A stretch of DNA of 64,000 nt from the NCBI RefSeq assembly GCF_002234575.2, contig NZ_CP022464.2, positions 3,038,001 to 3,102,000 of the forward strand, in the 5' to 3' direction. The stretch comes from Enterocloster bolteae (GTDB lineage: Bacteria > Bacillota > Clostridia > Lachnospirales > Lachnospiraceae). This document shows, piece after piece, positions 50,442 through 59,680 of the stretch (positions are counted from its first letter, which is position 1; each line of letters begins with the position of its first letter). The notes beneath the pieces were generated by a model. That model was not told the origin of the DNA. It was given only the letters and a program-made list of their open reading frames with translations, and searched no databases. Made by a program: the position numbers and the translations under genes.

Positions 50442-51893
50442 TCATTCCACATCCTGCTTTAACAGGGCCACATAGCCGTCCACGGTTCCTGCGGGCTCAT
50501 ATCCCTGTTCCCGGCAGTCTGCCAGAATCTGTTCCAGGTCCTTTTCATAACCCTTTCTTAAGTCCACCACCATATAGTCAGCCGGATGGCTGCTTGTGAG
50601 AAGATAGACTTCATCCCGCATGGAAAGCTGGGGGAGGAAGAAGGTGGAGGATTTTACAGAGGCATCCGGAGGAATCTGGTCCAGAAGAGTCCTGGCCTGG
50701 GCAGCTTCCTCATGATGGCGGTGATACAGGACGGCATATTTTGACTTACTGTACATCACGCCTCCCATGAGGACGAGGCCGCACAGCAGGCCCCAGGCAC
50801 AGACAGTGGCCGGAAGCCGTCCGTCATACCCGTCACCTCCTTTGCGCCTGCGGCCGGGTGCATTTTTTATATCCCGGAAATTCACCAACGCCAGATAAAT
50901 GAGCAGGGCTCCTGAACCGTAGGTATACTGAAAGTATATGGAGTGCTGGTATATATAATTGGACATCAGGTTGATGAGTACAAAGGGGATGAGCAGTGTC
51001 CATTTCTGCCAGTCTTTTGTCATGAGCGGAAGGAAACCCAGCGGAAGGAGCATTTCAAGGAAGAACATGATTTTATCCTTCACCGCAATCTGGGACAGCA
51101 CATAGGCAGGATTGACCAGTATGGTTTTAAACATGCTGGCCAAGCCCAGACGTTTGTCCGATATGAAATTGTCAAACCGGTTAATCATGGCCCCGTCCCC
51201 AAACCGGTTGATATACCAGACAGCCATGCAGAAATATGCGCATGACGCAAGAAAGACAATGGCTCCCCAACGGTACTGTTTTTTCCAAAGGAACAGGTAA
51301 AGTCCGATACAGGCCGCATAGACAGGAGCATCCTCCTTCACCATAAGGAGAAGTGCGGCAGAGGCCAGCATGGATTTAAAATGGCCTGTTTCCAAAAAGT
51401 ACATGCACCAGAGAATGATGACGGCCAGGAATTTATTTTCGTGGAAATCGTAAAAACATCCGCCCATAAACGCCGGGTAAAAACAGTACATCAGACCGAA
51501 ACACAGGGTTTGCAGGCGGGTGAAGCAAAATGTCCTGGCCAAAAGACACAAGGGAACCATTCCGCTTATGACAACAAGGGACTGGAGCACCAGCAGGGTC
51601 TCAGGACGGGGGACTAATTTGTAAAAGGGCAGCAGTACATAAAAGACAGGTGAGAGATGGACCGCAAAATGGGATAAAAGCCCGTCGCGCTCACATGTGG
51701 TAAGAGGAGACAGGCCTTTATCCATGTAGTAATACATCTGTGAAAAGATTCCGAAATCATAAGCAGACGCGTAATTCAGCCGGTACCGCAGCACGGTCAT
51801 GACGGCGGTGAACGAGAACCAGACAGCCGCTGCCATGGTGAGGATTATCAGCAGCCTTTTGCCGGTCAGCCATTGTTCTATGGTTTTTATCAT
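50442..51893 (-). CDS. DUF2079 family integral membrane protein
   Basis: A 483-residue membrane protein with about ten spans and the DUF2079 features: an N-terminal loop with YASAYDFGIFSQMYYYM, a HFAVHLSPVFYVLLPFY segment, and a FYDFHENKFLAV segment. The C-terminal 100 residues form an extracytoplasmic domain. The fold resembles GT-C glycosyltransferases that use lipid-linked sugars, but no activity is proven for the family. It overlaps the gene upstream by four bases. Only 11 bases separate its end from the convergent Cys-rich gene. Confidence 0.85.
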   Translation of the reverse strand: MIKTIEQWLTGKRLLIILTMAAAVWFSFTAVMTVLRYRLNYASAYDFGIFSQMYYYMDKGLSPLTTCERDGLLSHFAVHLSPVFYVLLPFYKLVPRPETLLVLQSLVVISGMVPLCLLARTFCFTRLQTLCFGLMYCFYPAFMGGCFYDFHENKFLAVIILWCMYFLETGHFKSMLASAALLLMVKEDAPVYAACIGLYLFLWKKQYRWGAIVFLASCAYFCMAVWYINRFGDGAMINRFDNFISDKRLGLASMFKTILVNPAYVLSQIAVKDKIMFFLEMLLPLGFLPLMTKDWQKWTLLIPFVLINLMSNYIYQHSIYFQYTYGSGALLIYLALVNFRDIKNAPGRRRKGGDGYDGRLPATVCAWGLLCGLVLMGGVMYSKSKYAVLYHRHHEEAAQARTLLDQIPPDASVKSSTFFLPQLSMRDEVYLLTSSHPADYMVVDLRKGYEKDLEQILADCREQGYEPAGTVDGYVALLKQDVE

Positions 51894-52198
51894 AGTATAA
51901 ATGTTTCCTTTATCATCAGAGTGGCAATGTACATGAGCACGCTGGGAGTCAGGGAAAAATGAATCCGGGAGCGGCCGCAGGGAAGTACATAGGGAATGGC
52001 CATGCAGAGAAAGATTCCGAGCCAGATGCCCAAGAAGCTTTCCAGTGAAATCTGTCTCACAAAGTCCAATGTCACAAAGGGCACATGACTGGCCAAAAGA
52101 AACATGGTATTTGTCAACAGCCAGCTGGCCATGGTCAGTTTTCCAAGGCAGCAGCAGAACAGGGACAGCTGGAAATCGCGTTTCATCATTTGAATCAT
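51890..52198 (-). CDS. Small membrane protein upstream of DUF2079
   Basis: A 102-residue protein with about three hydrophobic segments (LSLFCCCLGKLTMASWLL; SFLGIWLGIFLCMAIPYVLP; LTPSVLMYIATLMI). ATG 52198 follows AAAGGAGGAG. It overlaps the DUF2079 gene by four bases (ATGA), so the two are co-translated and may form a complex. No family is recognised. Confidence 0.6.
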   Translation of the reverse strand: MIQMMKRDFQLSLFCCCLGKLTMASWLLTNTMFLLASHVPFVTLDFVRQISLESFLGIWLGIFLCMAIPYVLPCGRSRIHFSLTPSVLMYIATLMIKETFIL

Positions 52199-52320
52199 AG
52201 GTTCTCCTCCTTTAAACTGTATAGTAATCATCCCATTGGAAAATGTAAAGATGCCTGAGGCAACTGTAAGAAAAATTAGAAAAACCTTAATAAAATCTGC
52301 CGTTCCGGGGAGATAAGAAC

Positions 52321-53141
52321 ATGAGGAAAAGGACCCGTATCATCCAGGACAAGAGACGCAGAACCAGATGTGCACAGCTGGCAGCGGATGCCTTTGACGA
52401 AAAACTGATTTCTGTCAGGGAAGAAGATGGGAGAACAGAGATTATCATGGAGGGCGATGCGGTTACTGACATGTGCGGCAGCACCCTGTTTATTCAGGAG
52501 CCGGATACAGGGGATATCTTTTCGGAGAATTTAAAAATCAATCTCTATTCCTATAGGCCCGGGGAGGGAAAGAAACTGGCTGTTCCTAATATCTATGGCT
52601 TTTATCCTGTACAAAAAGGTGAGAGTTTCTGCTTTACCAGGCTGGGTGAAAATACGGATGGACAGGCCCTGTGCCGCTGTCAGGAATATTCCTGGTATAT
52701 GACAGAGGGAATCGGAGCTCAGTATATGACGGTGGCAAAGGTGGACGATGTGTTCCAGCCGGCCGAAAGCCGTATGTACAGATTTGCTCTGACAGACAAT
52801 AAGCTCAGCAGTCTCTCGGAATGCGCGGCAGAGGGATATGCAATTGGGATGACTATTGTCCGGGAACCTTGTTTGTGTCGGGAGACAAAGAAGAGGAATA
52901 TTTTGCATTTTGCGGCAGTTCTCAGGAGGCGCCTGATCTTGTGAGGCTGACTAAAGCAGGTTCTTCCAAGGTGTTCATGGAGAATGTGGTCCAGTGCGAA
53001 CCATATGCAGGCGTCACTGGTTTTTTCCAGCATGGCGGGGAGAGGTTCATGGATGCAGTTCCAAAGGAATGGGACTGGAGCGGGCGGGCGTTCTATGAAA
53101 TGGGCTTCAGGTCCACCAGGACCAATTCCGGAGGATTATAA
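52321..53141 (+). pseudogene. Gene of unknown function interrupted by a frameshift
   Basis: ATG 52321 follows GGGGAG and opens 207 codons to 52944. The last part of this frame (after about 52850) reads REPCLCRETKKRN, which looks unnatural. From about 52840 a second frame (-1) continues with NWDDYCPGTLFVSGDKEEEYF and runs to 53141. Joining the frames near 52840 gives a protein of about 272 residues of even composition. No slippery heptamer was seen, so a simple indel or sequencing error is more likely than programmed frameshifting. No family is recognised. The 3' end overlaps the convergent phosphoesterase gene by 49 bases. Confidence 0.6.
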
Positions 53142-53899
53142 ATGCGGGGCAGCCTGTTGATACACAGCCCCCGGCTGACAATCAGAGATGTGGAACCCAG
53201 GGCATACTGTCCCCCTGCATATCGGGGAAAGAAGCCCTGGTGAGGCGCCAGAAGCCCGCCAGGGCAGCCGGGCATGCGGAACTGCCCCCCATGGGCATGA
53301 CCGGCCACAATCAGGTCAAACCCGCTGTCCCTGTAATATTTGGTGAGCTCCGGCCGGTGTGACAGCAGGATGGAGTAGATGTCAGGGGAGGTGCGGGAAC
53401 AGCAGCGCCAGAACTGTTCCTTCCATCGGGAGTCCAGTTTAACGGAGTGGTGGGAGTCGGTAAATGCATGAGGGTCATCCACTCCTCCTATGATCAGAGG
53501 CTGCCCTTTGATGGCTGTTCGGATTGTCCGGCCTCCAAGGACAGTGACCCCATATCCGGTGAACATTTTCTTGATGTCAGGTATCTGGTGAATCCAATGC
53601 TCATGATTTCCCGTAACATAGTAACAGGGGTACTGTCCCTTTAAACCCTCTAAAAGCAGTAAAGTCCCTTTGTGGGGGACTTTGTGATCAGCAATATCGC
53701 CTGCCATGAGAATCAGGTCGGGGCTGTGGCTGTGTACGGCCGTCAGAAGCGGCTCCTGGGCGCTGCCGTATATGGTGCTGTGCAGATCTGTTATCAGCGC
53801 TGCCCGCAGGTGTTTTGTAATCTTTTTAGAGTATTCCGTATAACGGTGTACGGTAAGACCGCAGTAAAATGGGTTTACAGCATGTGTTTTTTTCTGCAT
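53093..53899 (-). CDS. Calcineurin-like metallophosphoesterase
   Basis: A 268-residue protein with the metal-binding motifs in order: ITDLHS (Asp, His), MAGDIADH, TGNHEHW, LLSHRPEL, and AGHAHGGQF. This matches YkuE/YaeI-type phosphoesterases, although there is no N-terminal membrane anchor. The substrate is unknown. ATG 53899 follows AGGAG by 6 bases; upstream ATGs at 53935-53920 overlap the niaR end and lack a box. It is the last gene of the nad operon, 13 bases after niaR. Confidence 0.85.
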   Translation of the reverse strand: MQKKTHAVNPFYCGLTVHRYTEYSKKITKHLRAALITDLHSTIYGSAQEPLLTAVHSHSPDLILMAGDIADHKVPHKGTLLLLEGLKGQYPCYYVTGNHEHWIHQIPDIKKMFTGYGVTVLGGRTIRTAIKGQPLIIGGVDDPHAFTDSHHSVKLDSRWKEQFWRCCSRTSPDIYSILLSHRPELTKYYRDSGFDLIVAGHAHGGQFRMPGCPGGLLAPHQGFFPRYAGGQYALGSTSLIVSRGLCINRLPRIYNPPELVLVDLKPIS

Positions 53900-53912
53900 A
53901 TCAGGCTCCTGT

Positions 53913-54461
53913 TTACTCATCATCGGACATCTCATAGGGCAGCAGCTCTGCCAGATAGTGCTTTTTCCTCAGAGCCTCCTCTATCTCGTCCAGTATCTCC
54001 TCCTGCTCGGCGCAGACATGGTGGAAGTGGTAGCCGGAAGTGACATTCATGAGCGGGGTGGATTTTCCGGTTTTTATATTGTTCATGAACAGCTGTACGT
54101 CGCGGCGGTTCTTGATGTTGAGAGGAGCTGACATTTTTCCGTATACCCGGTGATTGACCATGACATCCACCACGGTCCCGCCCAGGTCCACGATGGTGAC
54201 CAGTTCATCCTCTGTCTGCTCATTGGTGTGGCAGACCTTAAAAAAACGTGACGCATGCTTGGATACATTGAGAACATACCCGCGGGCAGTGGAGAGAATG
54301 GGATACCCCATGGTGCGCAGGAGAGCAATATCCTGGACCACCACCTGGCGGCTGACACCTGTTTCCCTGCCAAGGGCCCCGCCGGATAAAGGGGCGGAAG
54401 CCAGCCTCATCATATCCAGAAGCTTCCTGCGTCTCTGCGTTCCGTTCATCGCATTTTCCAT
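53913..54461 (-). CDS. niaR: NAD biosynthesis repressor NiaR (HTH_11 plus 3H domain)
   Basis: A 182-residue regulator. Residues 5-60 are a winged helix (LSGGALGRETGVSRQVVVQDIALLRTMG). Residues about 75-175 form the 3H domain, named for its three conserved histidines, seen here in VNHRVYG, YHFHHVCA. NiaR binds nicotinic acid and then represses NAD synthesis and niacin uptake genes in Firmicutes. It sits in the operon it would control. ATG 54461 follows GGAGGG. Confidence 0.92.
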   Translation of the reverse strand: MENAMNGTQRRRKLLDMMRLASAPLSGGALGRETGVSRQVVVQDIALLRTMGYPILSTARGYVLNVSKHASRFFKVCHTNEQTEDELVTIVDLGGTVVDVMVNHRVYGKMSAPLNIKNRRDVQLFMNNIKTGKSTPLMNVTSGYHFHHVCAEQEEILDEIEEALRKKHYLAELLPYEMSDDE

Positions 54462-54494
54462 TTCTCATTCCCTCCTGCAAAACATAGTTACGAT

Positions 54495-55352
54495 TTAATC
54501 CGTCAGCACCTTCAAGTGCTTCAAACTGATATCCAGAATCGGGGCAGAGTGGGTCAGTGCGCCGCTGGATACATAATCCACGCCCAGCTCCGTGACGGTC
54601 CGGATATTTTCTTTTGTCATGTTGCCGGAGCACTCGGTTTTGGCCCGGCCGTCAATTAAGCGTATGGCTTCAGCCATCTGTTCCGGAGTCATGTTATCCA
54701 GCATGATAATGTCGGCGCCTGCATCCACTGCGTCCTTTACCATGTCAAGGTTCTCTGTCTCTACCTCAATCTTACGGACAAAGGGAGCGTATGCCTTTGC
54801 AGCGGCAACCGCCTCCCTGACGCCTCCGGCTGCGTCAATGTGGTTATCCTTTAAGAGAACGCCGTCAGACAGGTTATAGCGGTGATTCTGTCCGCCGCCA
54901 ATCCGGACAGCATATTTTTCAAAAACACGCATGCAGGGAGTGGTTTTCCGGGTGTCCAGAAGCTTTGTCCGGGTCCCTTCAAGCATCCCTGCAACCGTAT
55001 GGGTATAAGTGGCAATGCCGCTTAAACGCTGCAGATAATTTAACGCGGTCCGTTCGCCGGATAAAAGGACGCGCACATCTCCTGTGACCGTGGCCAGATG
55101 CTGGCCCTTTTTTACTTGTTCTCCGTCCCTGACATCAAATACCACCTTGGTTTCAGGATCCAGAAGCGTAAATACGCGCTTAAAAATCTGTAACCCGGCA
55201 ATGATGCCGTCTTCCTTGCAGATAAGCTGTACCTGACCCTTTTTATACTCAGGCATGACTGCGTTGGTGGATACGTCCTCGCTGCTGATATCCTCCTCCA
55301 GGGCAAGACGTATGTATTTGTCAGCAATAAGCTGCATGGTAATTGGATTCAT
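54495..55352 (-). CDS. nadC: Nicotinate-nucleotide pyrophosphorylase (quinolinate phosphoribosyltransferase)
   Basis: A 285-residue enzyme that makes nicotinate mononucleotide from quinolinate and PRPP. Seen are LEEDISSEDVS, ERTALNYLQRLSGIAT, LLDTRKTTPCMR, IGGGQNHRYNLSDGVLLKDNH, VEVETE, IMLDNMTPEQM and ASGNMT-like SGNMTKEN, with the end VDYVSSGALTHSAPILDISL. ATG 55352 lies within the last 32 bases of nadB, behind AGGGAG, so nadB and nadC are translationally coupled. Confidence 0.95.
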   Translation of the reverse strand: MNPITMQLIADKYIRLALEEDISSEDVSTNAVMPEYKKGQVQLICKEDGIIAGLQIFKRVFTLLDPETKVVFDVRDGEQVKKGQHLATVTGDVRVLLSGERTALNYLQRLSGIATYTHTVAGMLEGTRTKLLDTRKTTPCMRVFEKYAVRIGGGQNHRYNLSDGVLLKDNHIDAAGGVREAVAAAKAYAPFVRKIEVETENLDMVKDAVDAGADIIMLDNMTPEQMAEAIRLIDGRAKTECSGNMTKENIRTVTELGVDYVSSGALTHSAPILDISLKHLKVLTD

Positions 55353-56538
55353 AATGTATTCTCCCTTTCTGGCTGTTCTCTATTCTTTTTGCGGCTTTTC
55401 CGGCAAACACCAGGCTTTCCAACAGGCTGTTGCTGGCCAGGCGGTTCTTTCCGTGAACCCCGTTGCAGCTGGTTTCACCCACTGCGTACAGATGCTCCAT
55501 GGAGGTTCTGGAATCCAGGTCCACCCACACGCCTCCCATAAAATAATGCTGGGCAGGCACCACCGGGATAGGCTCTTTTGTGATGTCATAACCCTCCTCA
55601 AGACATGTTTCATATATGTGGGGAAAATGTTCCAGTATGGTTTTTTGGGGTATGGGCGCAAATGACAGCCATACATGGCAGCTTCCCTCTTTTTTCATCT
55701 CTGCTTCAATGGACTGGGATACCGCGTCCCTGGGCAGCAGCTCATTGACAAAGCGTTCGCCTTTGCCGTTTAAGAGCACAGCCCCTTCGCCGCGGGCTGA
55801 TTCCGAGATGAGAAAGGACCTGCCGGGCTTTTCCGTGTAAAGGCTGGTGGGATGAATCTGGACGTAATCCAGGTGTTCCAGCTTTACGCCATGCTTTTGG
55901 GCAACGGTCAGTGCGTCGCCTGTGAGACAGGGAAAATTAGTGGAATGCTGATAGAGCCCTCCAATGCCTCCGGTGGCCATGACCGTGTCACGGGCATGGA
56001 TGAAGAGGGAGCTGTTGTCCCTTGTCCTGGCCTGGATGCCGGCACAGGCTCCGTTTGCGGTCAGAATATCTGTCATAACGGTATATTCCATGATATCCAC
56101 ATTGGGGAGCGCGGCTGTCCGTTCCTGGAGTACCGTGGTGATGGCCTTACCGGTGATATCCTCATGAAAACAGATTCTGGGCCTGGAATGGGCGCCTTCC
56201 TTTGTATATTTTAAACTACCATCCGGGTTCTTGTCAAACCCTACCCCAAGCTCTAACAGATGCCGGATGATACCGGGGCTGGTGCGTATCATCAAATCCA
56301 CGCTTTCCTTCCGGTTTTCGTAATGGCCAGCTCTCATGGTGTCCTCAAAGTACGGCTCATAGTCATCCTCTCCCCGGAGCACACAGATGCCTCCCTGAGC
56401 CAGCATGGAATCACAGGTATCCATATCCTCCTTGCATATCATCAGGACATGCAGGTCCTCCGGCAGGTTCAGGGCAGTGTATAATCCTGCCACCCCGCAG
56501 CCTGCAATCACCACATCACAGTATATATGTTTTGTCAT
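55321..56538 (-). CDS. nadB: L-aspartate oxidase, short form
   Basis: A 405-residue flavoprotein that oxidises aspartate to iminoaspartate. The FAD-binding start is DVVIAGCGVAGLYTALNL. Active-site parts include SMLAQGGICV, RICFHEDITGKAI, HPTSLY, ARGEGAVLLNG, HYFMGGVWVDL and GLASNSLLE-like NRLASNSLLESLVFAG. It ends soon after the FAD domain and lacks the C-terminal helical domain of about 120 residues present in E. coli NadB, as in several clostridia. Nearby nadA and nadC support the role. Confidence 0.93.
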   Translation of the reverse strand: MTKHIYCDVVIAGCGVAGLYTALNLPEDLHVLMICKEDMDTCDSMLAQGGICVLRGEDDYEPYFEDTMRAGHYENRKESVDLMIRTSPGIIRHLLELGVGFDKNPDGSLKYTKEGAHSRPRICFHEDITGKAITTVLQERTAALPNVDIMEYTVMTDILTANGACAGIQARTRDNSSLFIHARDTVMATGGIGGLYQHSTNFPCLTGDALTVAQKHGVKLEHLDYVQIHPTSLYTEKPGRSFLISESARGEGAVLLNGKGERFVNELLPRDAVSQSIEAEMKKEGSCHVWLSFAPIPQKTILEHFPHIYETCLEEGYDITKEPIPVVPAQHYFMGGVWVDLDSRTSMEHLYAVGETSCNGVHGKNRLASNSLLESLVFAGKAAKRIENSQKGRIHYESNYHAAYC

Positions 56539-56602
56539 TTCCTATGCCTCCTTTTGGAATCGGCTACCTGGAATCGGCTGCCTGAAATCTGCATCCCGGC
56601 AG

Positions 56603-57508
56603 CTACCGTGCAAGCTTAAGCATCTGCTCCAGCGCCCTGCCGGCTGACGGGACATAGGCTTCGGGGACAAATGCCTGGTTTTGCCCTGTGCGCAGGACAT
56701 GGATGATTTTGTCCAGGGTTATCTTTTTCATATCCCGGCAGATTGGTTCTGTATCAGGAAAATAAAACTGTTTGTCCGGATTCTGCTGTTCCAGCTCATG
56801 ACGCACGCCAATTTCTGTGCAGATAATGAATTCCCGGGAGGTGCTGCCGGCAGCATATTTGAGAATCCCGGTGGTGGAACCGATATAATCAGCCAGCTCA
56901 AGCACCTGGGCATTGCATTCCGGGTGGGCCAGTACCAGGGCATTTGGATGTATTTTCTTTAAGCCGGATACCTCCTTGGGGGACATTTGGTCGTGGACAG
57001 GGCAGCAGCCTTTTACCAGCATCACATGCTTTTCAGGTACCTGGCTGGCCACGTACCGGCCCAGATTCTTATCCGGTATGAAAAGGATGTCCTGGTTTGG
57101 CAGGTTCCTTACAATCTGTACCGCATTGGCAGATGTGACGCACACATCGGACCAGGACTTGATTTCGGCTGTGGAATTGATGTAACAGACCACTGCAAGG
57201 CCGGGATATTCTTTTCTGTATTGCTCCACTTCCTCCTTGGTTACCATGTGGGCCATGGGGCAGTCTGCCTGGGCGTCGGGCATCAGGACCACCTTGTCGG
57301 GACTCAGGAGCTTTCCGCTTTCGCCCATAAAGGAGACTCCGCAGAACACAAGCGTTCTGTTTTCAAGACCGGCCGCCACCTTGCTCAAATAGAAAGAATC
57401 TCCTATGTAATCCGCCAGTTCCTGTACCTGGGGATCCACATAATAATGGGCCAGGATGACGGCATCCTGCTCTGCTTTTAACTGTTTTATTTCTTCCTGC
57501 TTAGTCAT
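56603..57508 (-). CDS. nadA: Quinolinate synthase
   Basis: A 301-residue iron-sulfur enzyme that condenses iminoaspartate with dihydroxyacetone phosphate. The likely cluster ligands are C83 (QADCPMAH), C168 or C169 (KGCCPVHDQ) and C257 (EPICRDM). The N-terminal AHYYVDPQVQELADYIGDS and the HPECNAQVLELADYIGST segments are typical. The length fits the short clostridial/Thermotoga type. It is the first gene of the nad operon, about 60 bases after the promoter and operator. Confidence 0.95.
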   Translation of the reverse strand: MTKQEEIKQLKAEQDAVILAHYYVDPQVQELADYIGDSFYLSKVAAGLENRTLVFCGVSFMGESGKLLSPDKVVLMPDAQADCPMAHMVTKEEVEQYRKEYPGLAVVCYINSTAEIKSWSDVCVTSANAVQIVRNLPNQDILFIPDKNLGRYVASQVPEKHVMLVKGCCPVHDQMSPKEVSGLKKIHPNALVLAHPECNAQVLELADYIGSTTGILKYAAGSTSREFIICTEIGVRHELEQQNPDKQFYFPDTEPICRDMKKITLDKIIHVLRTGQNQAFVPEAYVPSAGRALEQMLKLAR

Positions 57509-57577
57509 AATTTCCCCTGTTCTGCCGGTATTGCAGCGCCGGCCTTTTTAAATTGGCTTTTTGTTTACGTCCGCAAC

Positions 57578-57606
57578 AGTATAACACATATATTTACATG
57601 TGACAA
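57578..57606 (-). promoter_or_regulatory. nad operon promoter with NiaR-like operator
   Basis: On the minus strand TTGTCA (57606-57601) and TATACT (57583-57578) are 17 bases apart. An imperfect palindrome, CACATATATTTACATGTG (57585-57602), fills the spacer. Since niaR is in the operon, this is the likely NiaR site; bound repressor would cover both promoter boxes. The match to the published NiaR motif was not checked. Confidence 0.75.
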
Positions 57607-57772
57607 GACATATAGGGCGTTAAAATTTTAGCATAACAAAGCGGTCGGCGTAATTGTAAGGATTATTAAAGAAAAGTTCAGCACTGGAAAATGGGGATAT
57701 GGTAGAATTAGGATAGGAATTATGCCGGACGTTTTCTGACGTGGCGCAGCGTTCTAAACGAGGAGGATTAAT

Positions 57773-59515
57773 ATGAAAAAAATCCATGAAATATTAACTC
57801 ACAGAAAAAGAATCTGCAAAATACGAATTCACAGAATGACAGCTCCGGGATTTGCGGCATGTCTTGTGTTCATGGCTGTAAGCCTGGCGGCCTGCCAATC
57901 AGCGGACAGCGGGACCGGGGGACAGAAAGAGAACATCGCGGCTGTCCGGGAACAGGACGGCGCAGGACAGACAGACCAGGAGAATCATGCCGCAAAAGGA
58001 GAAAACGCCCAGGACACAGGGACACCCCGGGGGCAGGAAGTTGTACCGGATACACCGGATATGGAAGCCGGACAGGAGACAGCCGCGGAGCAGCAGGGGG
58101 AGGACGGTTTGATGACAGCGGACCAGTGGCAGATGGTTCCTGGATACGGCATATGCAAAAAGGGAGAACCAGTCCTGTATGTATTGGACATGGACGCAAG
58201 CCAGATGAAAACAGATGAGAAAGGAGTCAGCGCCAGGCTTCTTTCTGCGGTGTTTCAGGACAATGTAATCAGCGTCAGGGTGAAATTTAAGGATGATACC
58301 GTGACACTGATACCGGATGAGAAGGTAAAGGAGATTCTGAAACAGGAGGAGGAAAACCGGAAAAAACAGGATCAGGGAATTAGCGTACAATGGGATGACA
58401 GTTATTTCTGTATTGACAGCGAAAAGAACATTTACGGCCGCAGTGCGTTTCAGGACAGAATCCGGGCGGAGAAGAAAGAGCAGAAGGCGCAGGGCGCAAG
58501 GGCCGTTACCTTTGACCGGATTAAAGGAAAGGGTATAGACGGACTGGGTTTTACCCGGCAGAGGAACAGCACATCTTACAAAGACAATGGAAAAGGCGGC
58601 TTCTATATATCCCAAGTGTCAGAGAATACCATAGGTAAGGACAGGTTTACACTGGATGAACCGGAGGGGGTCTATGAACTCTGGCTGAACGGCTTTAAAG
58701 ACCCCATAAAAATCGTCTTTAAAAAAGCGCCTGCCTATGATTCACTGGAGGATATAAAGGGAATGGTGAACCATGAAGGATTTTATGGGATGGCAGAGGG
58801 AATCGTGGAGGAGGACGGACTCAGGCTTACCACCTATACCTACTCAGAAGATGGATATAGGATTGGGTTCAGCCGCGGAAAACTGATGGCTACACTGTCA
58901 GACGGAAGGACTGCCGAACTGGTCCCTGTGCTGGGGGAACAGCTGACCACATCCCTGGACCAGCTGTCCGGCATACAGCCCAGAAGCATCCAGGAGACAC
59001 TTTACAGGAGACCGGAGGGTACTGTGGTTACGGAAGCATCCCTGCATGCAGAGAAACCTGTTGTCATATCGCCGGAACAGGGAAGTGTGCTGGAAATTCC
59101 CATTCCCGGAGAGCGGCAGCCTTTGGATATGGTGGTGGAATTCAGGGACTGCAGGATATATCTGACCGGCATCAGTCCCATGGATGAGCTTTATGAATAT
59201 GGTACGGATGACAACGGAGACCCTCTTACCAGGCATATGGTCTACATCAATGCCAGGGCAGAGATGAGGGATGCGGATAAGAATTTGTACTACGTAAATG
59301 CAGTACAGCCGGAGGAAGGCCAGGAGGGCAGCTCCGGTGATCCCATAAAAACCGTATACGCACTGGCGGATATGGCGGGGGCAGATAAATATAACGCAGG
59401 TGAGCTGGCCGGGTTCAAGGCATTATATGAGGAGGGGGAATCTGTAATCCGTCTGCAGCTTCAAAGGCCCACCTACGGATGGAACCAGGAGTTTGTACTG
59501 CCGGTACAGATGTGA
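57773..59515 (+). CDS. Large predicted lipoprotein of unknown function
   Basis: A 580-residue protein starting at ATG 57773 after GAGGAGGA. The signal is long and basic (residues 1-27), then hydrophobic, with lipobox LAAC near residue 41. A Gln/Glu/Gly/Asp-rich tether covers about 45-110. Residues 120-175 (PGYGI...PVLYVL...KGVSARLL...QDNVISVRV) match the small lipoprotein at 27666-28310. The rest appears to contain several beta-rich repeats (for example near 245-310, 325-400, 425-480). No known enzyme motif is seen; it probably acts at the cell surface. A paralogue in the same window is notable. Confidence 0.7.
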   Translation: MKKIHEILTHRKRICKIRIHRMTAPGFAACLVFMAVSLAACQSADSGTGGQKENIAAVREQDGAGQTDQENHAAKGENAQDTGTPRGQEVVPDTPDMEAGQETAAEQQGEDGLMTADQWQMVPGYGICKKGEPVLYVLDMDASQMKTDEKGVSARLLSAVFQDNVISVRVKFKDDTVTLIPDEKVKEILKQEEENRKKQDQGISVQWDDSYFCIDSEKNIYGRSAFQDRIRAEKKEQKAQGARAVTFDRIKGKGIDGLGFTRQRNSTSYKDNGKGGFYISQVSENTIGKDRFTLDEPEGVYELWLNGFKDPIKIVFKKAPAYDSLEDIKGMVNHEGFYGMAEGIVEEDGLRLTTYTYSEDGYRIGFSRGKLMATLSDGRTAELVPVLGEQLTTSLDQLSGIQPRSIQETLYRRPEGTVVTEASLHAEKPVVISPEQGSVLEIPIPGERQPLDMVVEFRDCRIYLTGISPMDELYEYGTDDNGDPLTRHMVYINARAEMRDADKNLYYVNAVQPEEGQEGSSGDPIKTVYALADMAGADKYNAGELAGFKALYEEGESVIRLQLQRPTYGWNQEFVLPVQM

Positions 59516-59521
59516 CCGGAT

Positions 59522-59562
59522 AAAAAGGAGGAGACTGTTTGCAGAATCTTCTTCCTTTTTTC
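59522..59562 (+). terminator. Terminator after the large lipoprotein gene
   Basis: AAAAAGGAGGAGA (from 59522) can pair, with wobbles, with TCTTCTTCCTTTTTT (to about 59561), and the 3' side ends in a run of T residues. It lies just after the TGA at 59513-59515. Confidence 0.7.
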
Positions 59563-59582
59563 TTAATTATCCGGTTGTGCTA

Positions 59583-59611
59583 TTGATTTTGCCTGCTTCA
59601 TGTGCAATAAT
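59583..59611 (+). promoter_or_regulatory. Candidate promoter of the penicillin-binding protein gene
   Basis: TTGATT at 59583-59588, a 17-base spacer and AATAAT at 59606-59611. The expected leader to ATG 59681 is about 60 bases. Upstream in-frame ATG 59618 would leave almost no leader, which supports the later start. Confidence 0.5.
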
Positions 59612-59680
59612 TTATAGATGGATTCAGCGGCAGTATGTCTGGGCCGTTATCATGATGGATATTTAAGAGAGGAACATAAA

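Noticed and set aside
52820..52860. Programmed -1 frameshift in the 52.3-kb gene
   Set aside because: No X-XXY-YYZ slippery heptamer or following stem-loop was seen; a plain indel is simpler.
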